Under the pieces are notes generated by a model. It saw only the letters and a list, made by a program, of their open reading frames with translations. It made no database searches and was not told where the DNA came from. DNA of 42,239 nt from Actinomycetota bacterium (GTDB lineage Bacteria > Actinomycetota > Thermoleophilia > Solirubrobacterales > 70-9). The stretch's first letter is position 1; the number at the start of each line of letters is the position of its first letter. The stretch lies in contig JAFDWC010000009.1 in NCBI GenBank assembly GCA_018268655.1, positions 1 through 42,239 of the forward strand, given 5' to 3'. Both the position numbers and the translations under genes were made by a program. Shown one piece after another: positions 1 to 6,975 of the stretch.

Positions 1-126
1 GCCGATCGTCAGCGCCTTGCGCCGGCTCATCGACTCACCCTCGAAGTAGCCGGGTGGCTCGGGTTGGGGCCTCTGCCTGGGGGCGGCCTCGGCCCCGTTC
101 AGTTTGTCCGCGTTCTCAGCTGCCAC
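1..126 (-). CDS. Rieske iron-sulphur protein of a cytochrome bc complex, N-terminal fragment
   Basis: Only the first 42 codons are present; the gene runs off the left edge. From a GTG at 126 the reading gives a charged, Pro/Gln-rich cytoplasmic stretch, then GYFEGES (residues 26-32) and SRRKALTIG (34-42). A twin-arginine run after such a lead is how actinobacterial QcrA-type Rieske subunits begin before their membrane segments, where they pass electrons from menaquinol to cytochrome c. The 2Fe-2S ligand motifs lie outside the window, so this rests on the N-terminus alone. No good Shine-Dalgarno precedes the GTG; an ATG at residue 33 is an alternative start. Its position after the hem genes on the same strand fits a respiratory role. 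Confidence 0.55.
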   Translation of the reverse strand, partial: MAAENADKLNGAEAAPRQRPQPEPPGYFEGESMSRRKALTIG

Positions 127-184
127 AGTAGTTCCGCGTAGGGCGGCGAAGTCTATTCCCTTGACGGGATAGGCGGCTCGCCGC

Positions 185-616
185 TCAACGGCCAGCAATC
201 TGGTAGGCGGCTTCGGTCCAGAGCGGCTCGACCTCGGCGGCTCGTTCCTCCGCATGGAGCTGAGCACAGCGGGCGATCAGCTCGGCCAGCACCACGACCG
301 CCTCGGTATCGCCGAGGCGGGCCAGGCGATCGAGCCCGAGCGCGTAGAGGTAGTCGCCGGCGAGCAGGCCGAGGTCGCGGTCGTGGCCAGCGAGCAGCCG
401 CGGCTCGCCGTAATGGAGCAGGTAACCCTCGCGCACCGCCTCGACCACCAAGGCGTACTCGCCGGGCGTGGCGGCCGCGCGGGGGCCCGCCGCGGCAAGC
501 TCGCCGAGGCGGGGTCGGGCGGCGGCCTCGACCACGTGCGGGGAGATCGGCGTGCCCTCCTCGCGGAGCTGGGCAGCGAGTGCGTGCAGCGCCCCCGCAG
601 GCTCGGCCGCGCTCAC
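185..616 (-). CDS. small protein of unknown function downstream of hemL
   Basis: A 143-residue acidic, Ala/Leu/Glu-rich soluble protein, predicted helical, with no signal peptide or membrane segment. The GTG start overlaps the hemL stop by 4 nt (GTGA), so translation is probably coupled to hemL. A Tyr/Leu-rich centre (LLHYGEPRLLAGHD, GDYLYALGLDRLA) is followed by ELIARCAQLHAE. I do not recognise the family. Its place between hemL and a Rieske-protein gene suggests a link to haem supply or bc-complex assembly, but that is context only. Length, frame and coupled start make it a convincing gene. Confidence 0.75.
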   Translation of the reverse strand: MSAAEPAGALHALAAQLREEGTPISPHVVEAAARPRLGELAAAGPRAAATPGEYALVVEAVREGYLLHYGEPRLLAGHDRDLGLLAGDYLYALGLDRLARLGDTEAVVVLAELIARCAQLHAEERAAEVEPLWTEAAYQIAGR

Positions 617-1884
617 GCCAGCGCCTCGTCGAGGGCGGCGGCGGCGGCTTCGAGGGTGCGGTCGACGCTGGTCTCGTCGTGGGCGAGCGAGACGAACCAG
701 GCCTCGAACTGGGCCGGGGGCGGGTAGACGCCGCGGGCGAGCAGGGCGCGGCAGAAGCGGGCGTGAGCCTCGAGGTCGCAGGCGCCGGCGCCGGCGAAGT
801 CGCGGACCGGGCGCTCGCTGAAGAACAGCGTGACCAGGCCGGGGACGGCGGCGACCTGGAGCGGACGGTCGGCGGCGAGGGCTCGCAGGCCGGCGGCGAA
901 GCGGTCGGTGAGCCCGCCGAGGCGGACGTAGGCGCGCTCGTCGAGCGCGGCCAGCGTCGCCCGCCCGGCGGCGACCGCGAGCGGGTTCCCCGACAGCGTC
1001 CCCGCCTGGTAGACGTCGCCGGCCGGGGAGATCCGCTCCATAGCCGCCCGCGGGCCGCCGTAGGCCGCCGCCGGCAGGCCGCCGCCGAGCACCTTGCCCA
1101 TCACGGTGAGGTCGGGTTCGACCCCGTACAGCTCCTGGGCGCCGCCGCGGGCGACGCGGAAGCCGGTGATCACCTCGTCGAAGACGAGCAGGGCGCCCGC
1201 CTCGATGGTCGCCTCGCGGAGGAACTCGAGGAAGCCCTCCTCCGGCGGCACCACGCCCATGTTGGCGGCCACCGGCTCGGCCAGCAGCGCCGCGACCTCG
1301 TGCTCGGCCAGGGCCGACGCGACCGCCTCGCGATCGTTCCACGGCACCACCACCGTCGCCGCGGTCTGGGCCGCGATCACCCCGGGGCTGCCGGGAACGC
1401 CGAGCGTCGCCATCCCCGAGCCGCCCTCGGCCAGGAGCCCGTCGGAGTGGCCGTGGTAGGCGCCGGCGAACTTGACGATCACCTCGCGGCCGGTCAGCGC
1501 CCGGGCCAGCCGCACCGCACTCATCGCCGCCTCGGTCCCGGAGCTGGTCATCCGGATCATCTCCACCGATGGGAGGCGGGACGCGACCTCTTCGGCCAGG
1601 ACCACCTCGGCACCGGTGGCGGCGCCGAAGCTGGTCCCCAGCTTGGCGGCGTCGATCACCGCCGCGACCACGCTCGGCTCGGCGTGGCCGAGGATCAGCG
1701 GGCCCCAGGAGCCGACCCAGTCGAGGTAGCGGTTGCCGTCGACGTCGACCACTTCGCAGCCTTCGCCGCGCTCGACGAAGATCGGCTCGCGGCCGATCTG
1801 GCGCATCGCTCGCACCGGCGAGTTGACGCCGCCGGGGAGGACCCGCTGGGCGCGCTCGAAGAGGCGCCCCGACCCGCTAGGAAT
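613..1884 (-). CDS. hemL: glutamate-1-semialdehyde 2,1-aminomutase, with an apparent ATT start
   Basis: PLP-dependent aminomutase that converts glutamate-1-semialdehyde to 5-aminolevulinate, the C5-route entry to tetrapyrroles. Family marks are visible: VLPGGVNSPVRAMR (residues 15-28), YLDWVGSWGPLILGHA, TSSGTEAAMSAVRLAR, FAGAYHGHSD, LLVFDEVITGFRVA and the PLP-lysine segment TVMGKVLGGGLP. The conserved N-terminal block GGVNSPVRA lies upstream of the first usual start codon in frame (GTG at 1815, ATG further in). No ATG, GTG or TTG is in frame before it; an ATT at 1882-1884 sits 6 nt after GGGAGG, giving 423 residues, normal for HemL. The proposed start overlaps the end of the upstream gene by 8 nt. 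Product identity is certain; the start is inferred. Confidence 0.93.
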   Translation of the reverse strand: MPSGSGRLFERAQRVLPGGVNSPVRAMRQIGREPIFVERGEGCEVVDVDGNRYLDWVGSWGPLILGHAEPSVVAAVIDAAKLGTSFGAATGAEVVLAEEVASRLPSVEMIRMTSSGTEAAMSAVRLARALTGREVIVKFAGAYHGHSDGLLAEGGSGMATLGVPGSPGVIAAQTAATVVVPWNDREAVASALAEHEVAALLAEPVAANMGVVPPEEGFLEFLREATIEAGALLVFDEVITGFRVARGGAQELYGVEPDLTVMGKVLGGGLPAAAYGGPRAAMERISPAGDVYQAGTLSGNPLAVAAGRATLAALDERAYVRLGGLTDRFAAGLRALAADRPLQVAAVPGLVTLFFSERPVRDFAGAGACDLEAHARFCRALLARGVYPPPAQFEAWFVSLAHDETSVDRTLEAAAAALDEALA

Positions 1885-2959
1885 GAGCCGCCTCCCAGGC
1901 CGCGTAGTCGTCGGTGAAGTAATGGAGGCGGATCTTCTTGTACTCGGTCGAGGAGTAGAGGGTGGCGCGGTCGTCGGGGCCCATCTCGCACTTCTCGGCG
2001 ATCGAGTCGAGGACCGCGTCGCACTCCTCCTTCGAACGGCCGTGGGCCATCGTGAAGACGCTGTAGGGCCAGTCCTCGTAGGTCGGGCGCTGGTAGCAGT
2101 GGGAGATGCCGCGGGTCGCCGCCATCCGGCCGCCGACCTCGAGCACCTGGTCCTCGGGCACCTTCCAGACCCCCATCCCGTTCGCCGAGAAGCCGGCGCG
2201 GCGGTGGTAGAGGATCGCCGCCACCCGGCGCAGGATCTTGCGGTCGACCATCGCTTCGAGGCGACCGAGCATCTCCTCGGTCGAGATCCCGAGCTCGGCG
2301 GCGGCCTCGTCGTAGGGCCGCTCGACCGCCTGCATCGGCCCCTGCAGGGCCCGGATCAGGGCGATGTCGTCGCCGTCGTAGGGCTGCGCTTCGAGCTCAC
2401 GCGGCGGCGCCGCCTCGACCGTCGCGGCAAGGGCGTCGGTCCCCTTCTCCATCTCCAGGTTCATGTTGATCTTGAACAGGGTCAGGGTCGGCAGCTCACG
2501 CATCGAGGTGGCGCCGGTCTCCTCCATCAGCGCCTGCAGCGTCCCGTGCAGGCCCAGCCCCGAGTCGGGCGGGGTGGCGATCGTGAACCAGAGGTTGAAG
2601 TCGTGGGTGCGCAGGTAGTTGTGGGAGACGCCGGGGTGGGCATTGACGATCTTCGCCGCCCGCTGCGGGTTCTCGCCGTCGACTTTGGCCGCGACCAGCA
2701 TCGACTCGTAGCCGAGCGCGCGGGTGTCGAAGATCGGCGTGATCTCGCGGATGATCCGGTTCTCCAGCAGCCGCTGGGTGCGGGCGAGGACGTCGCCGAG
2801 CTCGAGCTCGGCCTCCGAGGCGACCAGCGCGAACGGCTCCGGGTCGAGCGGGAAGCTCGACTGCAGCAGGTTCATCAGCCGCTTGTCGGTCTCGTCGAGC
2901 GGGATCGCGGCCCCGTCCTTGCGGCTGCGGGCCTTCGACTGGGGAGCCTTCACCGACAT
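1877..2959 (-). CDS. fused AhbA-AhbB-like siroheme decarboxylase (double AsnC/Lrp-fold protein)
   Basis: A 360-residue protein made of two consecutive AsnC/Lrp-like halves. The first carries GVSHNYLRTHDFNLWFT (residues 110-126), the second ISHCYQRPTYEDWPYSVF (285-302). These His-containing blocks (H113, H287) are typical of AhbA/AhbB/NirD-type siroheme decarboxylases and are not typical of amino-acid-sensing Lrp regulators. The family removes the C12 and C18 acetate carboxyls of siroheme on the way to haem b or d1; the two functions are usually separate subunits and here they are one chain. The ATG at 2959 follows GGGAG at about 7 nt. It lies between hemB and hemL in one transcription unit. 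A haem-sensing regulator built on the same fold is the main alternative. Confidence 0.7.
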   Translation of the reverse strand: MSVKAPQSKARSRKDGAAIPLDETDKRLMNLLQSSFPLDPEPFALVASEAELELGDVLARTQRLLENRIIREITPIFDTRALGYESMLVAAKVDGENPQRAAKIVNAHPGVSHNYLRTHDFNLWFTIATPPDSGLGLHGTLQALMEETGATSMRELPTLTLFKINMNLEMEKGTDALAATVEAAPPRELEAQPYDGDDIALIRALQGPMQAVERPYDEAAAELGISTEEMLGRLEAMVDRKILRRVAAILYHRRAGFSANGMGVWKVPEDQVLEVGGRMAATRGISHCYQRPTYEDWPYSVFTMAHGRSKEECDAVLDSIAEKCEMGPDDRATLYSSTEYKKIRLHYFTDDYAAWEAAHS

Positions 2960-3020
2960 ACGGCGCTCCCGCTCGTCCCCTCGCGGAGAATCAGATCGTG
3001 ACGCTCGGTCACTCGGGTCG

Positions 3021-3995
3021 CTATAGCCACGGCGCGGCCTCCTTCGCGTAGTAGGTGATGATCGCGTCGGCACCGGCACGGCGGATCGCGGTCAGGGTCT
3101 CGAGCACGGCGGCACGCTCGTCGAGCCATCCCCGCTCGACGGCCGCCTTCAGCATCGCGTACTCGCCGCCGACCTGGTAGGCGGCGAGTGGGGCGCCGGT
3201 CGCCTCCTTGACCCGGCGGACGACGTCGAGGTAGGGCAGCGCCGGCTTCACCATCAGCATGTCGGCGCCCTCTTCGAGGTCGAGCTGGGCCTCGCGGACC
3301 GCTTCGGCGGCGTTGGCGGGGTCCATCTGGTAGCCGCGGCGATCGCCGAATTCGGGGGTCGACTCGGCGGCCACCCGGAACGGCTCGTAGAAGCTCGAGG
3401 CGTACTTGGCGCTGTAGGCGATCAGCGGGGTGTCGGCGTGCCCCTCCTCGTCGAGCTGGAAGCGGATCACCCCGACCCGGCCGTCCATCATGTCGCTTGG
3501 CGCGACCGCGTCAGCGCCGGCATCGGCGTGGGAGATCGCGGTTTTCGCCAGCAACTCGACCGAGAGGTCGTTGTCGACCTCGGTCCCGCCTTCGCGGAAG
3601 ACGCCACAGTGGCCGTGCGAGGTGTACTCGCAGAGACAGACGTCGGTGATGACGGTGAGGTCGGGGTGCGCCTCCTTCAGCGCCCGCACCGCCATCTGCA
3701 CGATCCCCTCCGGGTCGTAGGCGCCGGAGCCGACCTCGTCCTTGCTGCTGGGGATCCCGAAGACGATCACCGCGCCGATCCCGGCCTCGGCGATCTCGTC
3801 GGCCTCGGCGACCAGGTTGGAGATCGAGTAGCGCGAGATCCCCGGCATCGACGGGATCTCCTCGCTGACCCCCTCGCCGGCGACGACGAACATCGGCTGG
3901 ATCAGGTGGGCCGGCGCAAGTTCCGTCTCACGCACGAGCCCGCGAAGGCTCGCGGTCCGGCGCAGGCGGCGCATCCTGGTCGCGGGAAATGGCAT
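3021..3995 (-). CDS. hemB: delta-aminolevulinic acid dehydratase (porphobilinogen synthase)
   Basis: Condenses two 5-aminolevulinate molecules into porphobilinogen in the cytosol. All family marks are present in 324 residues, the usual length: the metal-binding cysteine cluster CLCEYTSHGHCG (C120, C122, C130), pointing to a zinc-type enzyme, and the two Schiff-base lysines in AYSAKYASS (K197) and MLMVKPALPYLD (K250). It is the first gene of the minus-strand hem unit, with 61 nt to the next start. The ATG at 3995 has no Shine-Dalgarno, but TAAACT lies 7 nt upstream as a -10 box, so the message is probably leaderless. Confidence 0.97.
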   Translation of the reverse strand: MPFPATRMRRLRRTASLRGLVRETELAPAHLIQPMFVVAGEGVSEEIPSMPGISRYSISNLVAEADEIAEAGIGAVIVFGIPSSKDEVGSGAYDPEGIVQMAVRALKEAHPDLTVITDVCLCEYTSHGHCGVFREGGTEVDNDLSVELLAKTAISHADAGADAVAPSDMMDGRVGVIRFQLDEEGHADTPLIAYSAKYASSFYEPFRVAAESTPEFGDRRGYQMDPANAAEAVREAQLDLEEGADMLMVKPALPYLDVVRRVKEATGAPLAAYQVGGEYAMLKAAVERGWLDERAAVLETLTAIRRAGADAIITYYAKEAAPWL

Positions 3996-4002
3996 CGAGG
4001 CG

Positions 4003-4008
4003 AGTTTA
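4003..4008 (-). promoter_or_regulatory. hemB -10 box, leaderless promoter
   Basis: TAAACT on the minus strand, 7 nt before the hemB ATG. A transcript would start at or within a few bases of the start codon. The palindrome at 4019-4045 covers the -35 area. Confidence 0.5.
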
Positions 4009-4018
4009 GGGAAGCACC

Positions 4019-4045
4019 GGAAACGTCACCGGCCGTTACGTTTCC
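4019..4045. promoter_or_regulatory. 27-bp palindromic operator candidate between hemB and the ABC exporter
   Basis: Perfect 8-bp arms GGAAACGT (4019-4026) and ACGTTTCC (4038-4045) flank an imperfectly symmetric 11-bp centre. It is the only strong palindrome in the 53-bp gap between the divergent hemB and ABC-transporter starts and overlaps the likely promoter elements of both. Size and position fit a dimeric repressor site. The regulator is unknown. Confidence 0.5.
4037..4042 (+). promoter_or_regulatory. ABC exporter -10 box, leaderless promoter
   Basis: TACGTT lies 6 nt before the GTG start of the ATPase gene, which has no Shine-Dalgarno. It falls inside the right half of the palindrome. 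Confidence 0.4.
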
Positions 4046-4048
4046 CGC

Positions 4049-4750
4049 GTGCAGGCACGGGAGCTGGTCAAGCGATATGGCGATCGCGAAGCTCTGCGGG
4101 GCGTCAGCTTCGAGGCGTTGGCGGGGGAGCAGGTCGCGGTGATCGGGCCGAACGGCGCCGGCAAGACGACGCTGCTCTCGATCCTGGCCGGGATCGTGCG
4201 GCCGGACGGCGGCGAGGTGGCGGTCGCGGGGGCGGTCGGCTGGGTGCCGCAGCAGGCGGCGCTCTACCGGCGGCTGACCGTGGGGGAGAACCTGCTGCTG
4301 TTCGCGCGGCTCGAGCGCCACCCCGACCCGCGGGCCTCCTGCGAGGAGATGCTCGAGCTGACCGGGCTCGGCGAGCGCCGCGGCGAGATCGTCGCCCGGC
4401 TCTCCGGCGGCAACCAGCAGCGGATCAACATCGCGATCGGATTGCTGGCGCGGCCGGCGGTGCTGCTGCTCGACGAGCCCAGCGTCGGCCTCGACCCGCG
4501 CCAGCGGGCCCGGCTCTGGGAGTTTGTCTCCGGCCTCGCCGGCGGCGGCACCACCGTCGTCTTCTCGACCCACGACATCCAGGAGGCGGAGCGCTACGGC
4601 GGTCGGCTCCTGGTCCTCGCCGACGGCGAGGCTCTCTTCGACGGCTCGCCCGGCGAGCTGCGCGAGGCGGTGCGGCGCGAGGCGCCGGAGGCCGCCGACC
4701 GGGACTTCGAGACCGCCTTCGTCGCCTACCTCCAGCACCGGGGGCACTAG
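4049..4750 (+). CDS. ABC transporter ATP-binding protein
   Basis: A 233-residue nucleotide-binding subunit with Walker A GPNGAGKT (33-40), Q-loop around VPQQA (66-70), signature LSGGNQQ (118-124), Walker B VLLLDEPS (138-145), D-loop GLD and the switch histidine in STHD (H175). It powers the permease encoded 24 nt downstream. The CcmA/DrrA-type layout fits an ABC-2 exporter; the substrate cannot be read from the sequence. The start is the GTG at 4049, apparently leaderless. Divergence from hemB across a shared palindrome suggests shared control, so export of a haem-related compound or efflux is possible but unproven. Confidence 0.92.
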   Translation: MQARELVKRYGDREALRGVSFEALAGEQVAVIGPNGAGKTTLLSILAGIVRPDGGEVAVAGAVGWVPQQAALYRRLTVGENLLLFARLERHPDPRASCEEMLELTGLGERRGEIVARLSGGNQQRINIAIGLLARPAVLLLDEPSVGLDPRQRARLWEFVSGLAGGGTTVVFSTHDIQEAERYGGRLLVLADGEALFDGSPGELREAVRREAPEAADRDFETAFVAYLQHRGH

Positions 4751-4774
4751 CGACCGTGCCCGGAGGGAGTCTTC

Positions 4775-6175
4775 ATGTCTGATACTTCACGACCGGAGGG
4801 CACCCGAAGCCATATGTCGGGAGTGCGCTGGTTGCTGCTCAAGGACCTGCAGATCCTCCGCCGCTCGCCGCTGCAGTCGACGCTGCTGGTCGTATATCCG
4901 GTGCTGATCGCGGTCCTGGTCGGGTTCGCGATCTCGCGCGGGCCCGAAAAGCCGCGGGTCGCTTTCCTCAACGAAGTGCCGCCGAACAGCCGCATCGTCG
5001 TCGGCGGCCAGAAGCTGCCGCGGGCCGACGTGCAGGGGCGGATCTGCCAGAAGGTCGAGTGCGTCCCGGTCGACTCCAAGGCCGAAGCGGAAGCAAAGGT
5101 CGCCTCCGGCGACGTCCTGGCCGCCGTGATCCTGCCGGAAGACCTGATCAACGAGATCAACTCGCTCTCGACCCTGACTCCGGGGACGCCGGAAATCGAG
5201 GTGATCGTCAACGAAGAAGAACCGGTCAAGGCGGGCTTGGTCAACGACCGCATCACCTCGTTGATGGCGCAGGCGAACCTGGCGATCGCGCGGCGGATCG
5301 CCGCCGAAGGCAGCCACTACCTGAACCTGATCATCAAGGGCGGCGAGCTGCCGGTGCTCGGCACCTCGATCCACATCCTCGGCCTGCAGGCGAGCGCCCG
5401 CATCCTCGAAGCGCTGGAACCGGCGCTCGAACCGGGGCCGCTGCGCAGCTCGCTCGGCCTGGTCACCGAATTCGCCCGTCAGGCGGGGGAAAACCTCGAC
5501 ATCGCCGGGCCGCTGATCAGCCGCCTGGCGGAACCGATCAAGGTCGACAAGACCGTGGTCGGCGGCTCCTCGCCGCCGCTCGAAATCTTCGCGATCGCCG
5601 TCGCCGCGACCTTCACCCTGGCCTTCGTCACGGTCCTCCTGGTCGCCGGCTCGCTGGCGCTCGAGCGCGAGGAGAATGCCTTCCCGCGGCTGGTACGGGG
5701 ACTCGTCTCCGAGCAGGCGCTGCTGGCCGAGAAGGTCCTGCTCGGGGTCGCCGTCGGGCTCGTCGTCACCCTCCTGATGCTGGCCGGGCTGCAGTTCTTC
5801 GTGCCGCTGGAATGGAGCCGGATCGGCCTCTGGCTGGTGGCGATCCTGGTCGGGGGCGCGGCCCTTGGCGCCGCCGGGGCGGCGCTGGGGGCGATCGCGC
5901 GCGAAGTCCGGGCGGTCTCGCTGCTGGCCTTCATGGTGACCCTGCCGATCGCCTTCCTCTCACTGGTCCCCGCCGGTGCCGTCGGCAGCGGCCTCTACTC
6001 GGTGATCAAGGTGATCGCGGCGCTGTTCCCGTTCAAGCCCGCGCTGGAAGCGCTGACCGGGGCCCTCGACGCAAGCGGGCCGGCGCTCGGGCGGCCGCTG
6101 CTGCACCTCGCGATCCTGCTCGTCGCCTACGCGGCGATCGCCCGCCTGGCGCTGCGCCGCTTCACCGCGACGTAG
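4775..6175 (+). CDS. ABC-2 type transporter permease
   Basis: A 466-residue membrane subunit. One helix near residues 33-55 is followed by an extracytoplasmic domain of about 200 residues (roughly 56-265), then five to six helices from about 268 to the end. This is the YhgE/ABC-2 membrane layout. The ATG at 4775 follows GGAGGGAG, one of the few strong Shine-Dalgarno sequences here. It pairs with the ATPase immediately upstream. In the extracytoplasmic domain Glu is often GAA, unlike the GAG-rich neighbouring ATPase. Substrate unknown. Confidence 0.87.
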   Translation: MSDTSRPEGTRSHMSGVRWLLLKDLQILRRSPLQSTLLVVYPVLIAVLVGFAISRGPEKPRVAFLNEVPPNSRIVVGGQKLPRADVQGRICQKVECVPVDSKAEAEAKVASGDVLAAVILPEDLINEINSLSTLTPGTPEIEVIVNEEEPVKAGLVNDRITSLMAQANLAIARRIAAEGSHYLNLIIKGGELPVLGTSIHILGLQASARILEALEPALEPGPLRSSLGLVTEFARQAGENLDIAGPLISRLAEPIKVDKTVVGGSSPPLEIFAIAVAATFTLAFVTVLLVAGSLALEREENAFPRLVRGLVSEQALLAEKVLLGVAVGLVVTLLMLAGLQFFVPLEWSRIGLWLVAILVGGAALGAAGAALGAIAREVRAVSLLAFMVTLPIAFLSLVPAGAVGSGLYSVIKVIAALFPFKPALEALTGALDASGPALGRPLLHLAILLVAYAAIARLALRRFTAT

Positions 6176-6183
6176 CCGGCGGA

Positions 6184-6189
6184 TAGGGT
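6184..6189 (+). promoter_or_regulatory. -10 box of the YmdB-type gene, leaderless promoter
   Basis: TAGGGT ends 6 nt before the ATG at 6196, with no Shine-Dalgarno between. It lies only 9 nt after the permease stop codon, so this gene probably has its own transcript. Confidence 0.45.
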
Positions 6190-6195
6190 CCGCCG

Positions 6196-6975
6196 ATGCG
6201 GGTGCTCTTCATCGGCGACGTGGTCGGCGGCCCGGGGCGGCGCGGCGTCCGCGAGACGATGCCGGCACTGCGCGAGCGCCACGCGCCCGACCTGGTCGTG
6301 ATCAACGGCGAGAACTCGGCCGGCGGGATGGGGATCACCGAGCGCACCGCCAACGACCTCTTCGCCGCCGGCGCCGACGTCATCACCACCGGCAACCACG
6401 TCTACCGCCACCGCGAGGCCTACGAGTTCATCGACCGCTGCGAGCGGCTGGTGCGGCCGGCCAACTACCCGAGCGGCAACCCCGGCCGCGGCCACACCTT
6501 GGTCGAGGTGGCGGGACGGCGGGTGGCGGTGATCAACCTCTCGGGCGGGATCGGGCTGACCGTCGCCCGCTCGCCCTTCGACACCGTCGACGCGATCCTC
6601 GACCAGCTCGGCGCCGAGCTCGCGATCGTCGACTTCCACGCCGAGGTCTCGAGCGAGAAGGTGGCCATGGGCTGGCACCTCGACGGCCGCGTAGCCGCCG
6701 TCTTCGGCACCCACACCCACGTCCCCACCGCCGACGGCCGCGTTCTCCCCGGCGGCACCGCCTTCATCTCCGACGTCGGCATGACCGGCTCGCGGACCAG
6801 CGTCCTCGGGGTCAAGCCGGAGCAGGTGCTGCAGCAGATGATCAAGCAGATGCCGACCCGGTTCGAGACCGCGACCGAGGACGTCTGGGTGATGGGGGCC
6901 GTGGTCGAGGTCAACGAGCGGGGGCTGGCCGACCGCTTCGAGCAGGTGATGGAGCCGGCTCCGCCCCAGAGCTGA
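6196..6975 (+). CDS. TIGR00282/YmdB-family metallophosphoesterase
   Basis: A 259-residue cytosolic binuclear-metal phosphodiesterase. Motifs in order: FIGDVVG (residues 5-11), INGENSAGG, TTGNHVY, VDFHAEVSSEK, GTHTHVPTAD and SDVGMTG, matching the YmdB family, whose studied members hydrolyse 2',3'-cyclic nucleotides. In Firmicutes the gene sits beside the RNase Y gene and influences biofilm and motility decisions; no RNase Y gene is nearby here. The start is fixed by the conserved MRVLFIGD N-terminus and a leaderless promoter. Its 3' end overlaps the convergent gene on the other strand by 65 nt. Confidence 0.92.
   Translation: MRVLFIGDVVGGPGRRGVRETMPALRERHAPDLVVINGENSAGGMGITERTANDLFAAGADVITTGNHVYRHREAYEFIDRCERLVRPANYPSGNPGRGHTLVEVAGRRVAVINLSGGIGLTVARSPFDTVDAILDQLGAELAIVDFHAEVSSEKVAMGWHLDGRVAAVFGTHTHVPTADGRVLPGGTAFISDVGMTGSRTSVLGVKPEQVLQQMIKQMPTRFETATEDVWVMGAVVEVNERGLADRFEQVMEPAPPQS

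Noticed and set aside
3001..3020. CGACCCGAGTGACCGAG in the hemB/AhbAB gap, similar to part of repeat copy C
   Set aside because: Only about 17 bases match with one difference, and the core ACCAAGCAG and the central hairpin are missing. Possibly a remnant, but not supportable as a fourth copy.
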